From positions 186,001 through 250,000 of the forward strand of contig JAFEMH010000338.1 of NCBI GenBank assembly GCA_022495995.1: DNA of 64,000 bases, given 5' to 3'. Under the pieces are notes generated by a model that searched no databases, had not been told where the DNA came from, and saw only the letters and a list, made by a program, of their open reading frames with translations. Positions 1 to 10,693 of the stretch are shown here, piece after piece. Position 1 is the first letter of the stretch, and every line of letters starts with the position of its first letter. The stretch is from Adenophora triphylla var. japonica. Taxonomy: Eukaryota; Streptophyta; Magnoliopsida; Asterales; Campanulaceae. Made by a program: the position numbers and the translations under genes.

Positions 1-120
1 AACGGGATTCCGTTATCTTTCTCGGAGAAATTGGACTTACGTTTTACTGCCGGGAAGCTCTTTTGAAGAGGGGGTTAACTTTGGTTAACTTTGGTTAACT
101 CTGTTAAGTTGAGGACTAAA
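1..120 (-). repeat. Partial copy of the 72-bp 3'-region repeat, then a TTAACTTTGG short tandem
   Basis: Bases 1-60 match one unit of the 72-bp array of element E (motif GGGATTCCGTTATCTTTCTC). They are followed by about three copies of GGTTAACTTT. This anchors the window start inside the 3' untranslated part of X. Confidence 0.7.
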
Positions 121-176
121 CTGCAGAGTCCTATAATTTTAAATGGAAAATAGTCTTTTTGCCACTTCAATTCTGT

Positions 177-217
177 CCGCGCGGAGCAGATTGAAGCCCT
201 GACAGGTGTAAATAAAG
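177..217 (+). promoter_or_regulatory. Putative promoter of the antisense PMD gene: CCGCGCGG palindrome plus TATA-like box
   Basis: A CCGCGCGG palindrome (177-184) is followed 24 bases later by TAAATAAAG (209-217), about 135 bases upstream of the ATG at 351. The LTRs of X and E show nearly the same spacing between CCGCGCGG and TATAAATT. CGCG boxes are known CAMTA-factor sites in plants; their use here is inference. Confidence 0.45.
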
Positions 218-350
218 GCCGTGGCCTTTTTGGTTCCCTCTTCCCCATTTTTCAGTTCCACGAGAGAGAGAGACGAGAGAGAAGGGCCAAAACCGCCATT
301 GTTGACCCTAGAAGCTTCAAAATCTTCCGATTTTCTTCGATTTTTGAGCA

Positions 351-3178
351 ATGGAACACGTGGGAGTAGCTATTCAAGGCCAAGGACGTGGCCCGGTCGC
401 GGAGAGGCGATTAGAGCTCGTTCGAATGAGGAGGCATTACTCTCTTTCGCAATCGATTGCGGAGGAGCCATACCCCGATGTGTGGCAACATTGGGCCTCT
501 GATCCAAGTCTCCGTACGGTATACTTTGAATCTCTCCAATTTCTTTGTTGATTTTTGCTTGAAATTGATTTTTGTGATGATTTTTTTTTTAATACCCGAA
601 AATTGGATGTTCTTGGCTTTGGATTTTGTCTTTGATGATTTGCATGTTGTAATGAGTATATGGGTAACCCAAATGTGCACTTTGTTTGAAAAAAAGAATG
701 GGCATTTTGCCATTTTTTTTTTTTTGAAATATGAGATGATGAAAATTTGCCCGAATCCGGGACGGACTTTTTGTCGTATGTAGGATTCTTGCAATGAGAT
801 GATGCTTCCATGAATGTATGCATGTGTGCTTTTTGTAGAAAATATGATTTTTTTTTTTTTGAAAAGTGGGACGGATTTTTGCTTCCGTTGACTCCCCGTG
901 AATGTGGAAAGTCGTTTATGTGCACTTTTTATGCAAAAAAAATGGGACGGAGTTTTTCCTTCCGTTGACTTGCTATTATTGACATGCTTTCTTCATGTAT
1001 GAATGAATGAATGGTATTTGCTGAAAACTCTTTTCCTTTGTGCAAGAAAAATGGGGCTGAGTTTATTGTATGCCGTTATGCTGCCCGATTTTCTTCAAAA
1101 TTTTATGATGCATGTGTATGCTCTCTTTTTTTTTGATGCAAATGCAATTTTTTTTTTGACATTTTCTTTTTTCAATTGCAGGGTGGAGATCGTTTTGTGA
1201 CGGAGCAGCTGAATAAGCTGAAGACTCGAGGGTCAGTGGAGGCCGTGGTTGACCTGTGGGACCGGCTTCCAGTCCTGGGCAGAGGAGTTTTGATGAGTCC
1301 GAGACAGATCGTCATTGGGACTGGGTTGTATGAGTTCATTGAGTGCCTGAGGGGGTTGGTTAAGTTCCCCAAGAGTAAGGGCCTTATCTTTGCTTTGGCG
1401 CAGCACTGGTGGGACGCGACCCACACAATCCATATTTTCTGGGGTGAGGCCACGGTCACACCTTCCGACTACGCTGCGATCACGGGCCCGTCCTTTAAAG
1501 GACGGAGCATTGAGTGGAGGGATGGCTACAGTTACCTGGAGCTGCAGGATCATCTGGGCTTTACCCCCATTCCCAAAAAGGGGATGGGTATGGAGTATGC
1601 TGTGGTCCACGGGAAGATCGTGGAGAGCATTGAGAGTTACGAGGCTGGTGATGAGAGAGTGGCTGCGGTGCAGATTGCTAGGGCCTTTTTGTGGTTCGCT
1701 TTTTCGAGCACACTTTTTGGACACGCCGAGGGGACGGCGATGTTTGCTTTGCTGAGGACGTTGGAGGATGTGGAGATGGTCGGAGGTGTCTTGGGAGAGG
1801 CAGGGCTGGCAGAGCTATATTTTGCTCTGGATCGGTATAGCCGGAAGGCTGTCAGCTCCCTGACGTGCTTCGAGTTCCCTCTGGAGGTATAAGCTTCTGC
1901 TTTTCTTTTTTTCTTTCTTTTCCTTAAGCGCGCATTTCTTTCCGTACTTGATTGATGGGATCCTTCCCTTTTGCAGGTATGGGCTCTGGAGTTCTTTCAT
2001 GTCACGATGTGGCGGCAGCCGGCGGAGCACATCGGGGCATATCCGGCCATGCTCTCCTGGAGCAAGTATGCTCGGGAGAAGATAGGTTCCAGGGGGCGCA
2101 CGACCCTTAGATACAGGGATTGCCTGCCTTTGACGAGGGCTGAGATGGATGAGGGGATGATTTTCTACCCCTGGGGCCGCTTCGACGTGGAGCAGCTGAA
2201 GGGTGCCGAGAGATGGACTATGCAGCGGAGGATTTTGAGAGGTCTGACCTGCGATGTATATTATCTGGGGGAGAGAGTGACGCGCCAGCATGGCGAGGGT
2301 GCGCCTCTGATGACACCAGTGGAGCCTCCTGTCGACATGATGCATCCGAGTGAGAGATCGGAGACCTGGGGTGACTATCGAGGTGGCCAGCACTTCTCGA
2401 TGTTTGTGGCGATTGAGGAGTATTCGAGATTTATCCTGAGGAGGCTGAGGATGCCCCAGGTTCTCGAGAGAGAGGGGTTAGGGGTTGTGCGGTACCCTCG
2501 GACGGACTTTTCATATGTCCAGGATGGGGTCAGATTGAGGGTGCAGATCCCTCAACCTGAGCGGCTTCCACGAGCTTTCCGGCCTCGTCCGGGTATGAAG
2601 GTATGGTTTTTTTTACTGTCTCTTCTTCTTTCCTTTTGCTTCATCATTTTTCGCATCAATTTTTTTTTACACTTTTGCTTCCGTGCAGTTTCCGGAGGTG
2701 GTCGTGGAGAAGCTGACGAAGTAGGTGATTGGGGACAAGAGGTTCATTAGGAGGATGGTTGCTTGTGGGGCTCCTCGTGCCGGGCGAGGCGGGCACGGCC
2801 CGGCACTCCGTGGAGCGGGAGACTTCCCCTATTCCTTCGGAGCATTCTACCGAGACTCCTCTCTCTCCTCTCATAGATCCCGACATGGAGCTGCCTCCGG
2901 ACCACGTCTTCCTTGGGGATTTGCACGGTCAGGGGCACGTTTGGCACCACGGTGGGTCATCTTCACACGTCTAGGAGTCCGACGCGTTCACTTTCGGATA
3001 TGACTTCTTTGCAGATCTCGGCTTGCCCTATCGTGGCATGCCGGTTGATCCAGGCGAGCCTCTCTCTGGAGACGAGGATGATGATTCTGAGCCTGAGACA
3101 TTCATGACTACTGAGGAGGCAGGCCCGAGCCGCAAGAGGGACCGGGGGAAAGGGCCAGCCACTGAGGATTCTGATTGA
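351..3178 (+). pseudogene. Plant mobile domain (PMD / MAIN-like) gene, four exons, antisense cargo of element X
   Basis: Exon 1 is 351-518 (starting MEHVGVAIQG), exon 2 is 1182-1886, exon 3 is 1977-2600 and exon 4 starts at 2689. Introns 519-1181, 1887-1976 and 2601-2688 begin GT, end AG after T-rich tracts, and join in phase 0. The protein resembles the PMD family, known both from MAIN-type host proteins and from transposon-borne copies; visible blocks include QHWWDATHTIHIFWGEATV and the CDVYYLGERV region. PMD proteins have no established enzymatic activity here. The frame stops at TAG 2722. A different frame then carries a plausible acidic, basic-ended tail (SGDEDDDSEPET, RKRDRGKGP) to TGA 3178, itself interrupted by TAG at 2972. 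The gene is therefore broken at its 3' end, but the first three exons are intact. It runs antisense to X. Confidence 0.75.
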
Positions 3179-3603
3179 TTTTTGATTGATTCTGGGATTG
3201 TACCTATTTAGACGGACACAATTTATTTTTCATGCACACCTTTTTTTTTTGCTCTTTTTTTTTTAGGAATGTAATGATCTAGAATTACTTTTTTTTTTAT
3301 TTTCTATTATGCATGTAAATGTTGCATGAGCCCGGTTTCTTGGCTAGGGTGTGAATGTTTGGTATATGGACTGTTTGGACTGGTTTTGCACAGGTTTTGA
3401 GCAAAATATTCCTTCGTGGTGCTGCAGTTTAAACTGCAGCAATTTTTTTCTGGGTGACAATCCCATCCGCACGGATGGGGATGACATTTGTCAGGGTTCA
3501 TTTATTTTGGTGGTTGGATCTGGTTTGGTCCATAAATGCCATTGAAACTTCGTCTTCTCCAGTTCAAAATCACTGGAAATTCGGGAGAGAAACAAAAAAG
3601 ACC
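3179..3603 (+). promoter_or_regulatory. Spacer between PMD and DUF7745 genes with LTR-promoter-like block
   Basis: The spacer begins with T-rich runs (3240-3300), the probable 3' UTR of the PMD gene. A perfect palindrome GCTGCAGTTTAAACTGCAGC lies at 3421-3440. CCGCACGG (3467-3474) is followed by ATGACATTT and an AT-rich box near 3499-3506. This resembles the promoter segment of the E LTR, where CCGCGCGG is followed by ATGACATTT and then TATAAATT. I read it as the promoter of the DUF7745 gene, by inference. Confidence 0.4.
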
Positions 3604-5106
3604 ATGGAAATGTCCAAATTTTCTCTAAAATTGTCCAAAGAAAAGCAAATGTTGTTCTTTGAAAATTTCAAGGAGTGGTGTAGGGAGATTATGCACGAGA
3701 GGAGGTCATTCTTTGAAGAAAGGTACAAGATAAAGTGCTTGTGGTCTCTCAAATAATTGGTTCCGGACTATGATCTTTTGAGGGCTTCTTCTTCATTTTG
3801 GGATACTAGAAGGCATGTTTTTTGCTTTTCTTACAATGAAGTCGTTCCGACCGTTGAAGAATTCCGGGCTTTGCTTGGCGGTCCCGAGGTGGAAGAGATT
3901 GCAATTCCTTTGCCCGGAGGAGCCTCTTTCGTTGACAAGTTGTGCAACCTTCTTCATCTTTCCCCGGAGGAAGCACAAGGTATGATCTATAGTCCCGATC
4001 ATTTTGATATTTCCGGTCTTCCTGATAGATTTAGGGGCTTAGGCTTGATTGATGATGCCTATTGGGATGATTTTGCCCTCTGCATGTTTGGGACCTTGTT
4101 TATGGTCTACTCTTTTGCGATTTGTCATCGGGCTCTGCTGGATGTAGTGGTTCACTGTCGCTTGGGCAGAGATGTTGTACCTTTGATCCTGGGGGAGACT
4201 TTTCATGCTCTTGACAGGTTAGCTACCGGGAGGCGGTACATGCACGGGGGCAGCCCGTTCCTCTTGACTCTGTGGCTGATGGAGCGCCTGGGGGTTATTC
4301 GAGAAACCTCGGATATGATCAAGCCTTGGACATTTGCCAGGAGAGGGGTTATTGTGGATTTTGATGATCAGGGCTCGTGGGAGCGTTGGATGGCTGGTCG
4401 CCAGACTGAAGATATCAGATGGTCGGTGCCTCATTGGCGGGTGGAGACTCGGAGAGTACTTCGGGATGGGTCTCACGTGGTTATGCTTCCGGGACTTTCT
4501 CAGTCTAGCTTTTACATTCCGGCTCTGGTTCTGAGGCAGTTTGGCTTGGAGCAGGTTCCTTTGGAGGACTTTGATGATATAGCCACTAGGGTGGTGGCTT
4601 CTACTTCTATGGATGATCCTTCGGTGTTTTCATTTCTTTCCCGAGCATGGAGGTATGACGTCTTTCCTCCTCGGGTTATCCTCAGACGTCCGAGACCTGT
4701 GTTTCTGACCACTTGGTACTTGGATTGGTACGAGAGGCATTTGGGAGAGACTCAGATGGCTATTTTGAGACGGCGTGAGGCCATTGTGGGTGCGGAAGAC
4801 CTGACAGTTTCGGAGAGGAGGAGGGCCGAGGCGAGGGCCAACCCTTATGACAGGAGCGGAGATGTTGTGACCGACTATGAAGCTTATGTCAAGAGACAGG
4901 AGAGGAGGACTCCTATGTTACCAGCTCGGCTACAAGAGATTAGAGATGACGCTAGGGCTACTAAGGCCCTGACAGAGGCTGGTTTGATAGATCCTGTTCC
5001 TACACCAGAGCTTGGTAGGAGGAAAACCGACATTTTTCCTGTTAAGAGGAAGAAGACCCGAAGGGGGAAGAAGAGAGGGGATGCCAGTACGAGCGGCTTA
5101 GAGTGA
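3604..5106 (+). pseudogene. DUF7745-type gene, about 500 codons, antisense cargo of X, one internal stop
   Basis: The start ACCATGG at 3604 gives MEMSKFSLKL, and one frame continues to TGA at 5104-5106, with a single TAA at 3754 just before VPDYDLL. The stop is one C-to-T change away from CAA. The layout matches the plant DUF7745 family, often annotated next to retrotransposons: an N-terminal FFENFKEWCREI helix, the FWDTRRHVFCFSYNEVVPTVEEF block, a helical middle part (GRDVVPLILGETFHALDRL) and WYLDWYERHLGETQ near the C-terminus. It ends in a lysine/arginine-rich tail (RKKTRRGKKRG) that could be a nuclear signal. No catalytic motif is recognised and the function is unknown. There is no intron. 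It converges with the integrase of X, about 450 bases downstream on the other strand. If the stop is real the product is inactive, unless TTG 3757 or a later ATG is used. Confidence 0.7.
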
Positions 5107-5555
5107 CCTTGAGGTTTCCGAGTATCCCTTTCTTGTTGTAGCAGACACATTAGTTTGATTATGTATCTTAGTTTCTTTTAGCAGGTTGCCAGTTGTAGGG
5201 ATGAACCGAGCTTAGACTCATCAAAAAGCTTTTAACTGTAATGAATACGTGAATTGCTTTAGAGTTTTTCGAGACGCTTCAATGTGTCGATGACAAAGTA
5301 TGTCTTTTATTTGTGTTTTAGACCGAACCGTTTTCGGCTGCCTACGTTCCCTTCGGACTAAAGGGCTCAGGTCTTCGTAGTTCGACCCGGTTACGTTTTT
5401 TTTGTGTTTTTTTGGTGCAACCATGTTTTTTATCTAGGCCGCCCTTTTCGGGTTTTCAACCTAGTTGGGTGCTACTCTTTTAGCACTCTTTTTTTTTTTT
5501 TTTTTTTTTGTTTTGTTTTTTTTTTTTTGTTTTGTTTTTTTTTTGACTCAGTGTT
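5107..5555. other. Convergent spacer between DUF7745 and integrase of X
   Basis: The spacer holds the 3' flank of the DUF7745 gene and the 3' side of X pol. It contains the structured motif at 5336-5383 (minus strand) and a long T-rich tract at 5488-5545. A line reading GCCGCCCTTTTCGGGTTTTCAACCTAG (5440-5466, reading around the core GGGTTTTCAACC) recurs in A near 13510-13620 and in G near 56560-56670. No gene is seen. Confidence 0.6.
5336..5383 (-). other. Candidate structured RNA motif, copy 1 (element X)
   Basis: On the minus strand it begins GAACTACG, then CCTGAG, an inner stem CCCTT/AAGGG with a 7-nt loop, then ACGTAGGCAGCC. The outer stem is CTACG/CGTAG. It lies 3' of integrase in the sense direction of X. 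Confidence 0.6.
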
Positions 5556-6310
5556 TTACGCGTAGTATCTGCGTAGCTTGTCACCATTCACTGGGTGTAC
5601 AAAAGGATTTCCTTCAAGGTCTGCGAGTTGCATGGCTCCTCCGGAGAAGATCTTCTGGACGACATATGGCCCGACCCAGACGGGCTCCCATTTGCCAAGC
5701 GGGTTGATACGGACTGGGGGCTTCTCTTTCAAAACGAGATCACCTTCCCTGATCTCCCGATGCTTTACTTTCTTGTCGAAGGCTCTGGCCATTCTCCCTT
5801 GGTAAGCTCGGATATGTTCCATTGCTTTCAATCGGCGCTCATCTAGCAGGGCCAATTCATCATGGCGACTCTGGAGCCATTCGACCTTGTTGATCTGACT
5901 TTCCAACAGTACTCGGAGTGAGGGGATTTCTAGCTCGATTGGGAGCACGGATTCCATTCCGTAGGTAAGAGCAAACGGTGTTTCCCCGGTTGCCATTCTG
6001 ACGGATGTTCTGTAGCCCCAGAGAGCAAGGTGAAGCTTCTCGGGTCAATCTCGACCTCGGACAACCATTTTACGAATGATGTTTTCCAAGGTCTTGTTTG
6101 CTGCCTCAACGGCTCCGTTAGTTTGGGGCCTGCAGGGAGATGACTTGTGACGGGTTATTCTGAACTCTGCTAGAAGCCTGTCGCATTCCCCTTCGAAGTG
6201 GGATCCATTATCTGAGATGATTTCGGCCGGCAACCCGTATCTGCATATGATGTTTTCTTTGATGAAGAGGGCTACTTCCCTTGAGTTGAGGACCTTGTAG
6301 GATTTTGTAG
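5556..6310 (-). pseudogene. Integrase, catalytic core part and C-terminus (element X)
   Basis: The minus strand encodes the second half of a Ty3/gypsy integrase. It has the IISDNGSHF block with the second catalytic aspartate, then TNGAVEAANKTLE with the catalytic glutamate about 35 residues on. A GDLVLKE-type C-terminal domain follows, ending near DKLRRYYA. The zinc-binding HHCC domain and the first catalytic aspartate are missing. The frame shifts between about 5996 and 6045. At about 6305-6312 the sequence jumps directly from the PR-RT linker to integrase residues resembling YKVLNSREVALF, so roughly 3 kb of pol has been deleted. Confidence 0.85.
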
Positions 6311-7613
6311 GGCATCCTTTTCAGTTCCTTCGAAGAAACTACCAATCTGCGTCTCTTTAGGCTCTTCCGCAGTTCCCAAATTCACACTTGTCAAAATCTC
6401 TTCGGCAGCTTGGGCTCGATTTTCCTCTTTCCGAACAACCTGCTTAAAGATTTTTGTTCTCTTCTTTTTTTTTTGTTTATTTAATGTGTCTGCTTCTTTA
6501 TCTAATGAATCATTATTAAATGCTTTTTTTTAAATTATTAGTTAATTTATCATCAGTTAAAGTGGCAATCAAGGGGTACTCAGAAAGGTCCATCATTTCA
6601 TTGAGAACAAAGGGAAATACAGCATTGGCTACAATTTCATAGTCTTCAGGCGTGAGGCCATCGGACGACTCGAGAGACCCGATCTCAACAATGAGAGACT
6701 CGGAGGACTTTACAAAGGTTGACACAAAGGGACGGGGGACCAATCCAAGCTTGGTGATCATTTCCTCTTTGGTCGCGGACGGGCCCGAGAGAGTTTCCCA
6801 ATTCCTCAATGGCATCGCTGTCAGTGGCCTCATGACTCGGGGATTGTCTTGTTTCTGTTCTTCTTCCTCAATCATTGCTATCATCTCTTTGTCTGAATCA
6901 GAATCAATCGGGTCCGGCACCTGAAAACTGAGCATATGAATGTAGGGATCTTCTTGCGGATCTGCCGCATCCTCAATTCTGGAGAATTCTAACTCGTCGC
7001 AGTCTGACCGCTCAATCCAGATGTAAGGACGTATTGCGTCTTGGTGTGCTGCTGGAGCTGCTGGAAAAATCTCATGCCCCATGCTCGAGCGAAAAGGCTT
7101 AGCGGGTAGTTCTTCGAGGAGGACGTCCCATACGATGTTCATACATTCGAGTTGAGTCTGCCGGTGCTTGTCGACTTTTATCATGAAAATCTCTTCACTT
7201 GGCAAGGCCAGAGAATGAGTTTGAAGAATGCTGACAAATCTATGATTGGAGACTGGGGGTTTGTGTGCTCGTATCATGGCGGTATTCAGTGTTTCTTTCC
7301 ATTCTGCCTCCAAATGTTGGAAATGGCAGTTGAACTTGATGAATCGAACCGCTTCAGGGTCTGCCCGCTTGAGTTCGTTGACATAGTTGGCATCACCCGA
7401 TTCTGGGGGATTCTGATGAGACTTGCCCCGATAGTCCCTTGGTCGATTCGAAAGAGGTAGCCCCGGTGTCTGGCTGCGGGCATGCTTGGTGACAGTCTCG
7501 ACTTTGTTCCTTATGAGGAAACTGTCACCCCTAATGACTTCAAGATCCCCCTGCTGGTTAATGAACTTGACGCATTGATGGAGAGTGGAAGCTATGGCCT
7601 TGATATGGTGTAA
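6311..7613 (-). pseudogene. PR-RT linker region of element X pol
   Basis: This conserved stretch lies between protease and reverse transcriptase in this Tat family. The block GLTPEDYEIVANAVFPF followed by LNEMMDLSEYPLIA is shared with element B at 62150-62270. I know no domain for it. The intact piece 7313-6516 ends at a stop; upstream, 7483-7613 carries a decayed connection to protease. Downstream the frame shifts (EENRAQAAEEILT near 6400) and runs into the deletion junction near 6310. Ogre elements are known to have an intron in this place; I could not confirm one here. Confidence 0.65.
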
Positions 7614-8000
7614 TCAAGGGCGTCCCAACAGAGCTGTGAATTCAGATGGGATGTCCATTACATGGAATTTTGCTGGCACCATTTGGATTTCGAACCAGAG
7701 TTCCAGAGCCACCGTCCCCAAGATAGGACGAGACGTGCCGTCGTAGGCCTTGATTGACCGGGTAGATGGGATCATGTGCCTTTCATTGATGCGTAGGGCT
7801 CGCATCATGCTGAGGGGAAGGACGTTGAAGGCTGATCTATTGTCCACCAATACTCCGGGGAGTGATACGGTGTTGAGCCGGAGGGTGATGTACAGGGCTT
7901 CATTGTGTCTGGATACATCTCTTGGCAGGTCTTCGTCACAGAAGGTGATCATACTTCCATACAGTCGCGGATCGTAGATTTGGTCCTTTTCCAGAGAAAG
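7614..8000 (-). pseudogene. Retropepsin-like aspartic protease (element X), active site altered
   Basis: The fold is recognisable: ALYITLRLNTVSLPGVLVD, SIKAYDGTSRPILGTVALE and a FTALLGRP ending. The active-site loop reads VDNRSAFN where element B has VDGGSAMN. The catalytic aspartate is kept, but the two glycines after it are replaced by N and R, which should abolish activity. The changes fit G-to-A decay of a methylated copy. Confidence 0.8.
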
Positions 8001-8054
8001 AGAGTCATCAGGCCATCTGTTTCCCGTCTTTCTTTTGCGAGGTAAAGCGTTTCC

Positions 8055-9483
8055 TTAAGCCTCAGGGTTGTGTCGAGGCTGTTTGTAGCGGTTGCCACCA
8101 TTGGTCAGCATATTATTTGAGCGTGAGCGCCAAACTGGCGTTAGTCTTTCTTTGCCGGTGTGCGCTTGGGAGCTGGACAAACTGAACCTGGGCTGATCCC
8201 GTAGGGGATTAGGTTTCTGACTGGCTGTAGAATTACCCAAATCTGAGGTACTCTGGTGTCCCAAGGTCTGGATTCTGTTGTCAGCAGGGCTTTCTGGCTT
8301 TCTCACCCCTGTTTGCTCTAGAGCGGCATGGCCTGGAGGAAGGGAGGATTGGCTGGAGTAGAGTACGTGGTACTCGAACTTTCCGAATGGCTCTCCGAGT
8401 GTGCCTATACTGGTATCACCGGCTTCGAACCTTTCTTTCAGCTTTTGCTGGGAAGAGGACTTCTTCTTTTTGGGAGGACGATCTTCATTTATCCAGTCTT
8501 GATAATCCCTTTCGAGACAGTCGAGGCAGTCACGTATATCCCACCAAATGTGCTCTACGGTAGTGGTGAATTTGGGACCTCGGGTTGAGCTGTGCTGGAA
8601 TGACTTTGAGTTGAACTGGTCTGGGGAGATCTGCTTTTGGGCTCATCGGGAAGCAAATGGTTGGACTCCGCCGGGTAATGAGAGGTATTAGGAGCCGGGG
8701 GAACAGGCACATATTTGTCCTTCGTGTGGGAGCCCGGTCGGTTCCAAGGGGATTGACAATGTTCCGAAATGACGTGTGGCCTCTTCGATCCAAGCCTGTT
8801 ATTTATTCTGGCGTTCCTCGAGAGCCCTGGTGGCTAACCATATTTCCTCCATTGTTTCCCAATCTCCGTTCCCTTACCGATTTACGCGGGATCGGTATCA
8901 CTCGAGAGGGGACATCGATGGCTGCCGAGGTATGCCGAACCGCTCCATCTCGGCTAACTTTGTTGGAATGGCGGCCCTTTGAATTGCTGTTTGGGGGCTA
9001 GTTGGCCTGTAAGTCGACGGGCAGGAGTCCCGGCGGTGGAGACATAAGAATCTTGTGGTGGCATCTTGACATATCCAGGACGGTTGAGAGTGGGAGGAGG
9101 GCTTTCTTCCTTCTTTACGGTAAAAGTGCCATTGGGATTGAGGTTGGCGGCCGAACCATGGCTCTTAATAGCCTCCACAAGGCTATTCAGGTGTGCTTCT
9201 AGTTGCAGTCTCATCTGTTCGGCTAACTGATTCCCTTTCTTCTTACATTTGAGGGTCAGGGAGGCGGAGTGATGTTGTCCCCATCGTTACCGAGTGATGC
9301 GGACATTACGAAACCCGGAGTCGGAACAAATGGTGAAGCTGACGATGCACTTGACTCTTCCCAACTGATCATACGGTGACCCGGTGCCCGAAACCAAGCT
9401 TTGTGAGGAGCTGCGGGGGAAAAGGCACGAGGGTTCAGATGTCTGGGAATGAAGGAGGGCAGGTGTTTGGGCTTTGGGCTCAT
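8055..9483 (-). pseudogene. Decayed gag remnants of element X
   Basis: The N-terminus (9372-9256) matches gag of E: WEESSASSASPFVPTPG. It continues in another frame at 9214-8954 (LNSLVEAIKSHGSAANLNPNGTFTV). Proline-rich pieces remain at 8793-8530 and 8306-8055. I see no intact capsid or zinc knuckle. Several frameshifts and stops make it non-coding. Confidence 0.7.
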
Positions 9484-9489
9484 GCAACA

Positions 9490-10674
9490 TGCAGTTATTT
9501 GTTCTTATTTACTTAAAACATGTTTTATTAACCTAATCGGTTGGAAAAGATTGCTCTTCTTTTTCGCAAACTACTCTGGATCCTGGATCAGTGGGCCCCA
9601 TCACTATGTCTATAAGCCCCTCGTATTCCACCTGTATTTCGACTTCCCAGGTGGCGGCCAGGCGAGGGTCCTATAGGGCAAGCGGGTCCCACCGACCGAA
9701 AAGAAAAACGATCCTAAAAGTCTGGCGGGTAATCGAGTCTTAACGAGCATTCGAAGTAAATTACGGACAAAGCTGACGTCAAAGTCAAGATCATGTCCGA
9801 GGGCTTGACAAAAAGTCGGCATGGTTCGGACCGATAAATGTCCACAATTGATCTTGACTCGTCGTTAGTTAGGCCGTAATTAGGCATGGAATAATCGTTA
9901 ATCCTTGATGACTCAGTGTCATGCTGGGAGTCAGTGTATAATTTGTGCCAGTCAGAGTCAAAGTCAAGGCGCTAGTCAATATCTGGTCAAAGTCCGTGAC
10001 GGAAAACCGGCAGAACTTCGACTGATTAGGGTCCCCGAAAGATATTGACTTGGTATGCCGACTAAGGCTTGAAAGGAAAGGTTTGTACACAGACAGGGCA
10101 TGACACAGACCAGACTAAAAACCAACCGGGTCTCGAACAAAGTGTGTCACGGACAAGTGCATGGTCGACACGAGGCTCCATGGGATGTTTGGGTAGTCCC
10201 GTGCTTGCACCGAGAGGCGTAATAAGACCAAACGGACCGCTACAGGGATTTCCCCGGGTTAGGGACGTAGTGTGCAGTGTAAGGCCAAGTGCGTGTAGTG
10301 TGCAAGCAGTCTATCTTCTTTTTCTGAGTAAAATAGAAATTTTCGCATGTGTCTTAAAAAGTATGATGCATGCACAAAATGACTTTTTTTTTTTTAAACC
10401 CCTTTTTTTTTTGAATTTCTTTTTTTTTGAATTTTTTTTTTTGAAAATCTTATTTTTTTGAAAGCAAATAACACATAATCACACAAGCACATAATTCAAA
10501 ATTCAAGGCAACGGGTCCGATAGTCAAAATTTTGACTTTTTCCGAGGCGACCAAAACAACACGAAAATGTGAAAAACCAACACACACACACAACAAACGA
10601 TTTCAAATGCCGGGACGGAAGCTTGACCCTCAAAAGCTTTTCTCTTTTTTTTTGAAAAGATAAAACTTAATTCG
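9490..10674 (-). other. 5' leader of element X
   Basis: This is the untranslated leader between primer site and gag, about 1.2 kb, homologous to the leader of E (37140-38446). The part near gag (9540-9700) holds a block that is also conserved in A and B: on the sense strand, AATACGAGGGGCTTATAGAC followed by a GTGGGATCC-like region. The part near the primer site has A/T runs (10380-10460). No gene is seen. Confidence 0.7.
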
Positions 10675-10692
10675 TCCCCAGCGGATTCGCCA
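10675..10692 (-). promoter_or_regulatory. Primer-binding site of element X (tRNA-Arg)
   Basis: The minus strand reads TGGCGAATCCGCTGGGGA. This is complementary to the 3' end of plant tRNA-Arg(ACG) with one mismatch, and starts just after the LTR. tRNA-Arg priming is known for Ogre/Tat elements. Confidence 0.75.
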
Positions 10693-10693
10693 C

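Noticed and set aside
411..925. Minus-strand frames of 127 and 162 codons
   Set aside because: They are antisense to exon 1 and intron 1 of the PMD gene and are rich in K/F from T and A runs.
10069..10461. 130-codon plus-strand frame in the leader of X
   Set aside because: No domain; the end is a poly-F/L artefact of T runs; it is antisense to a conserved leader.
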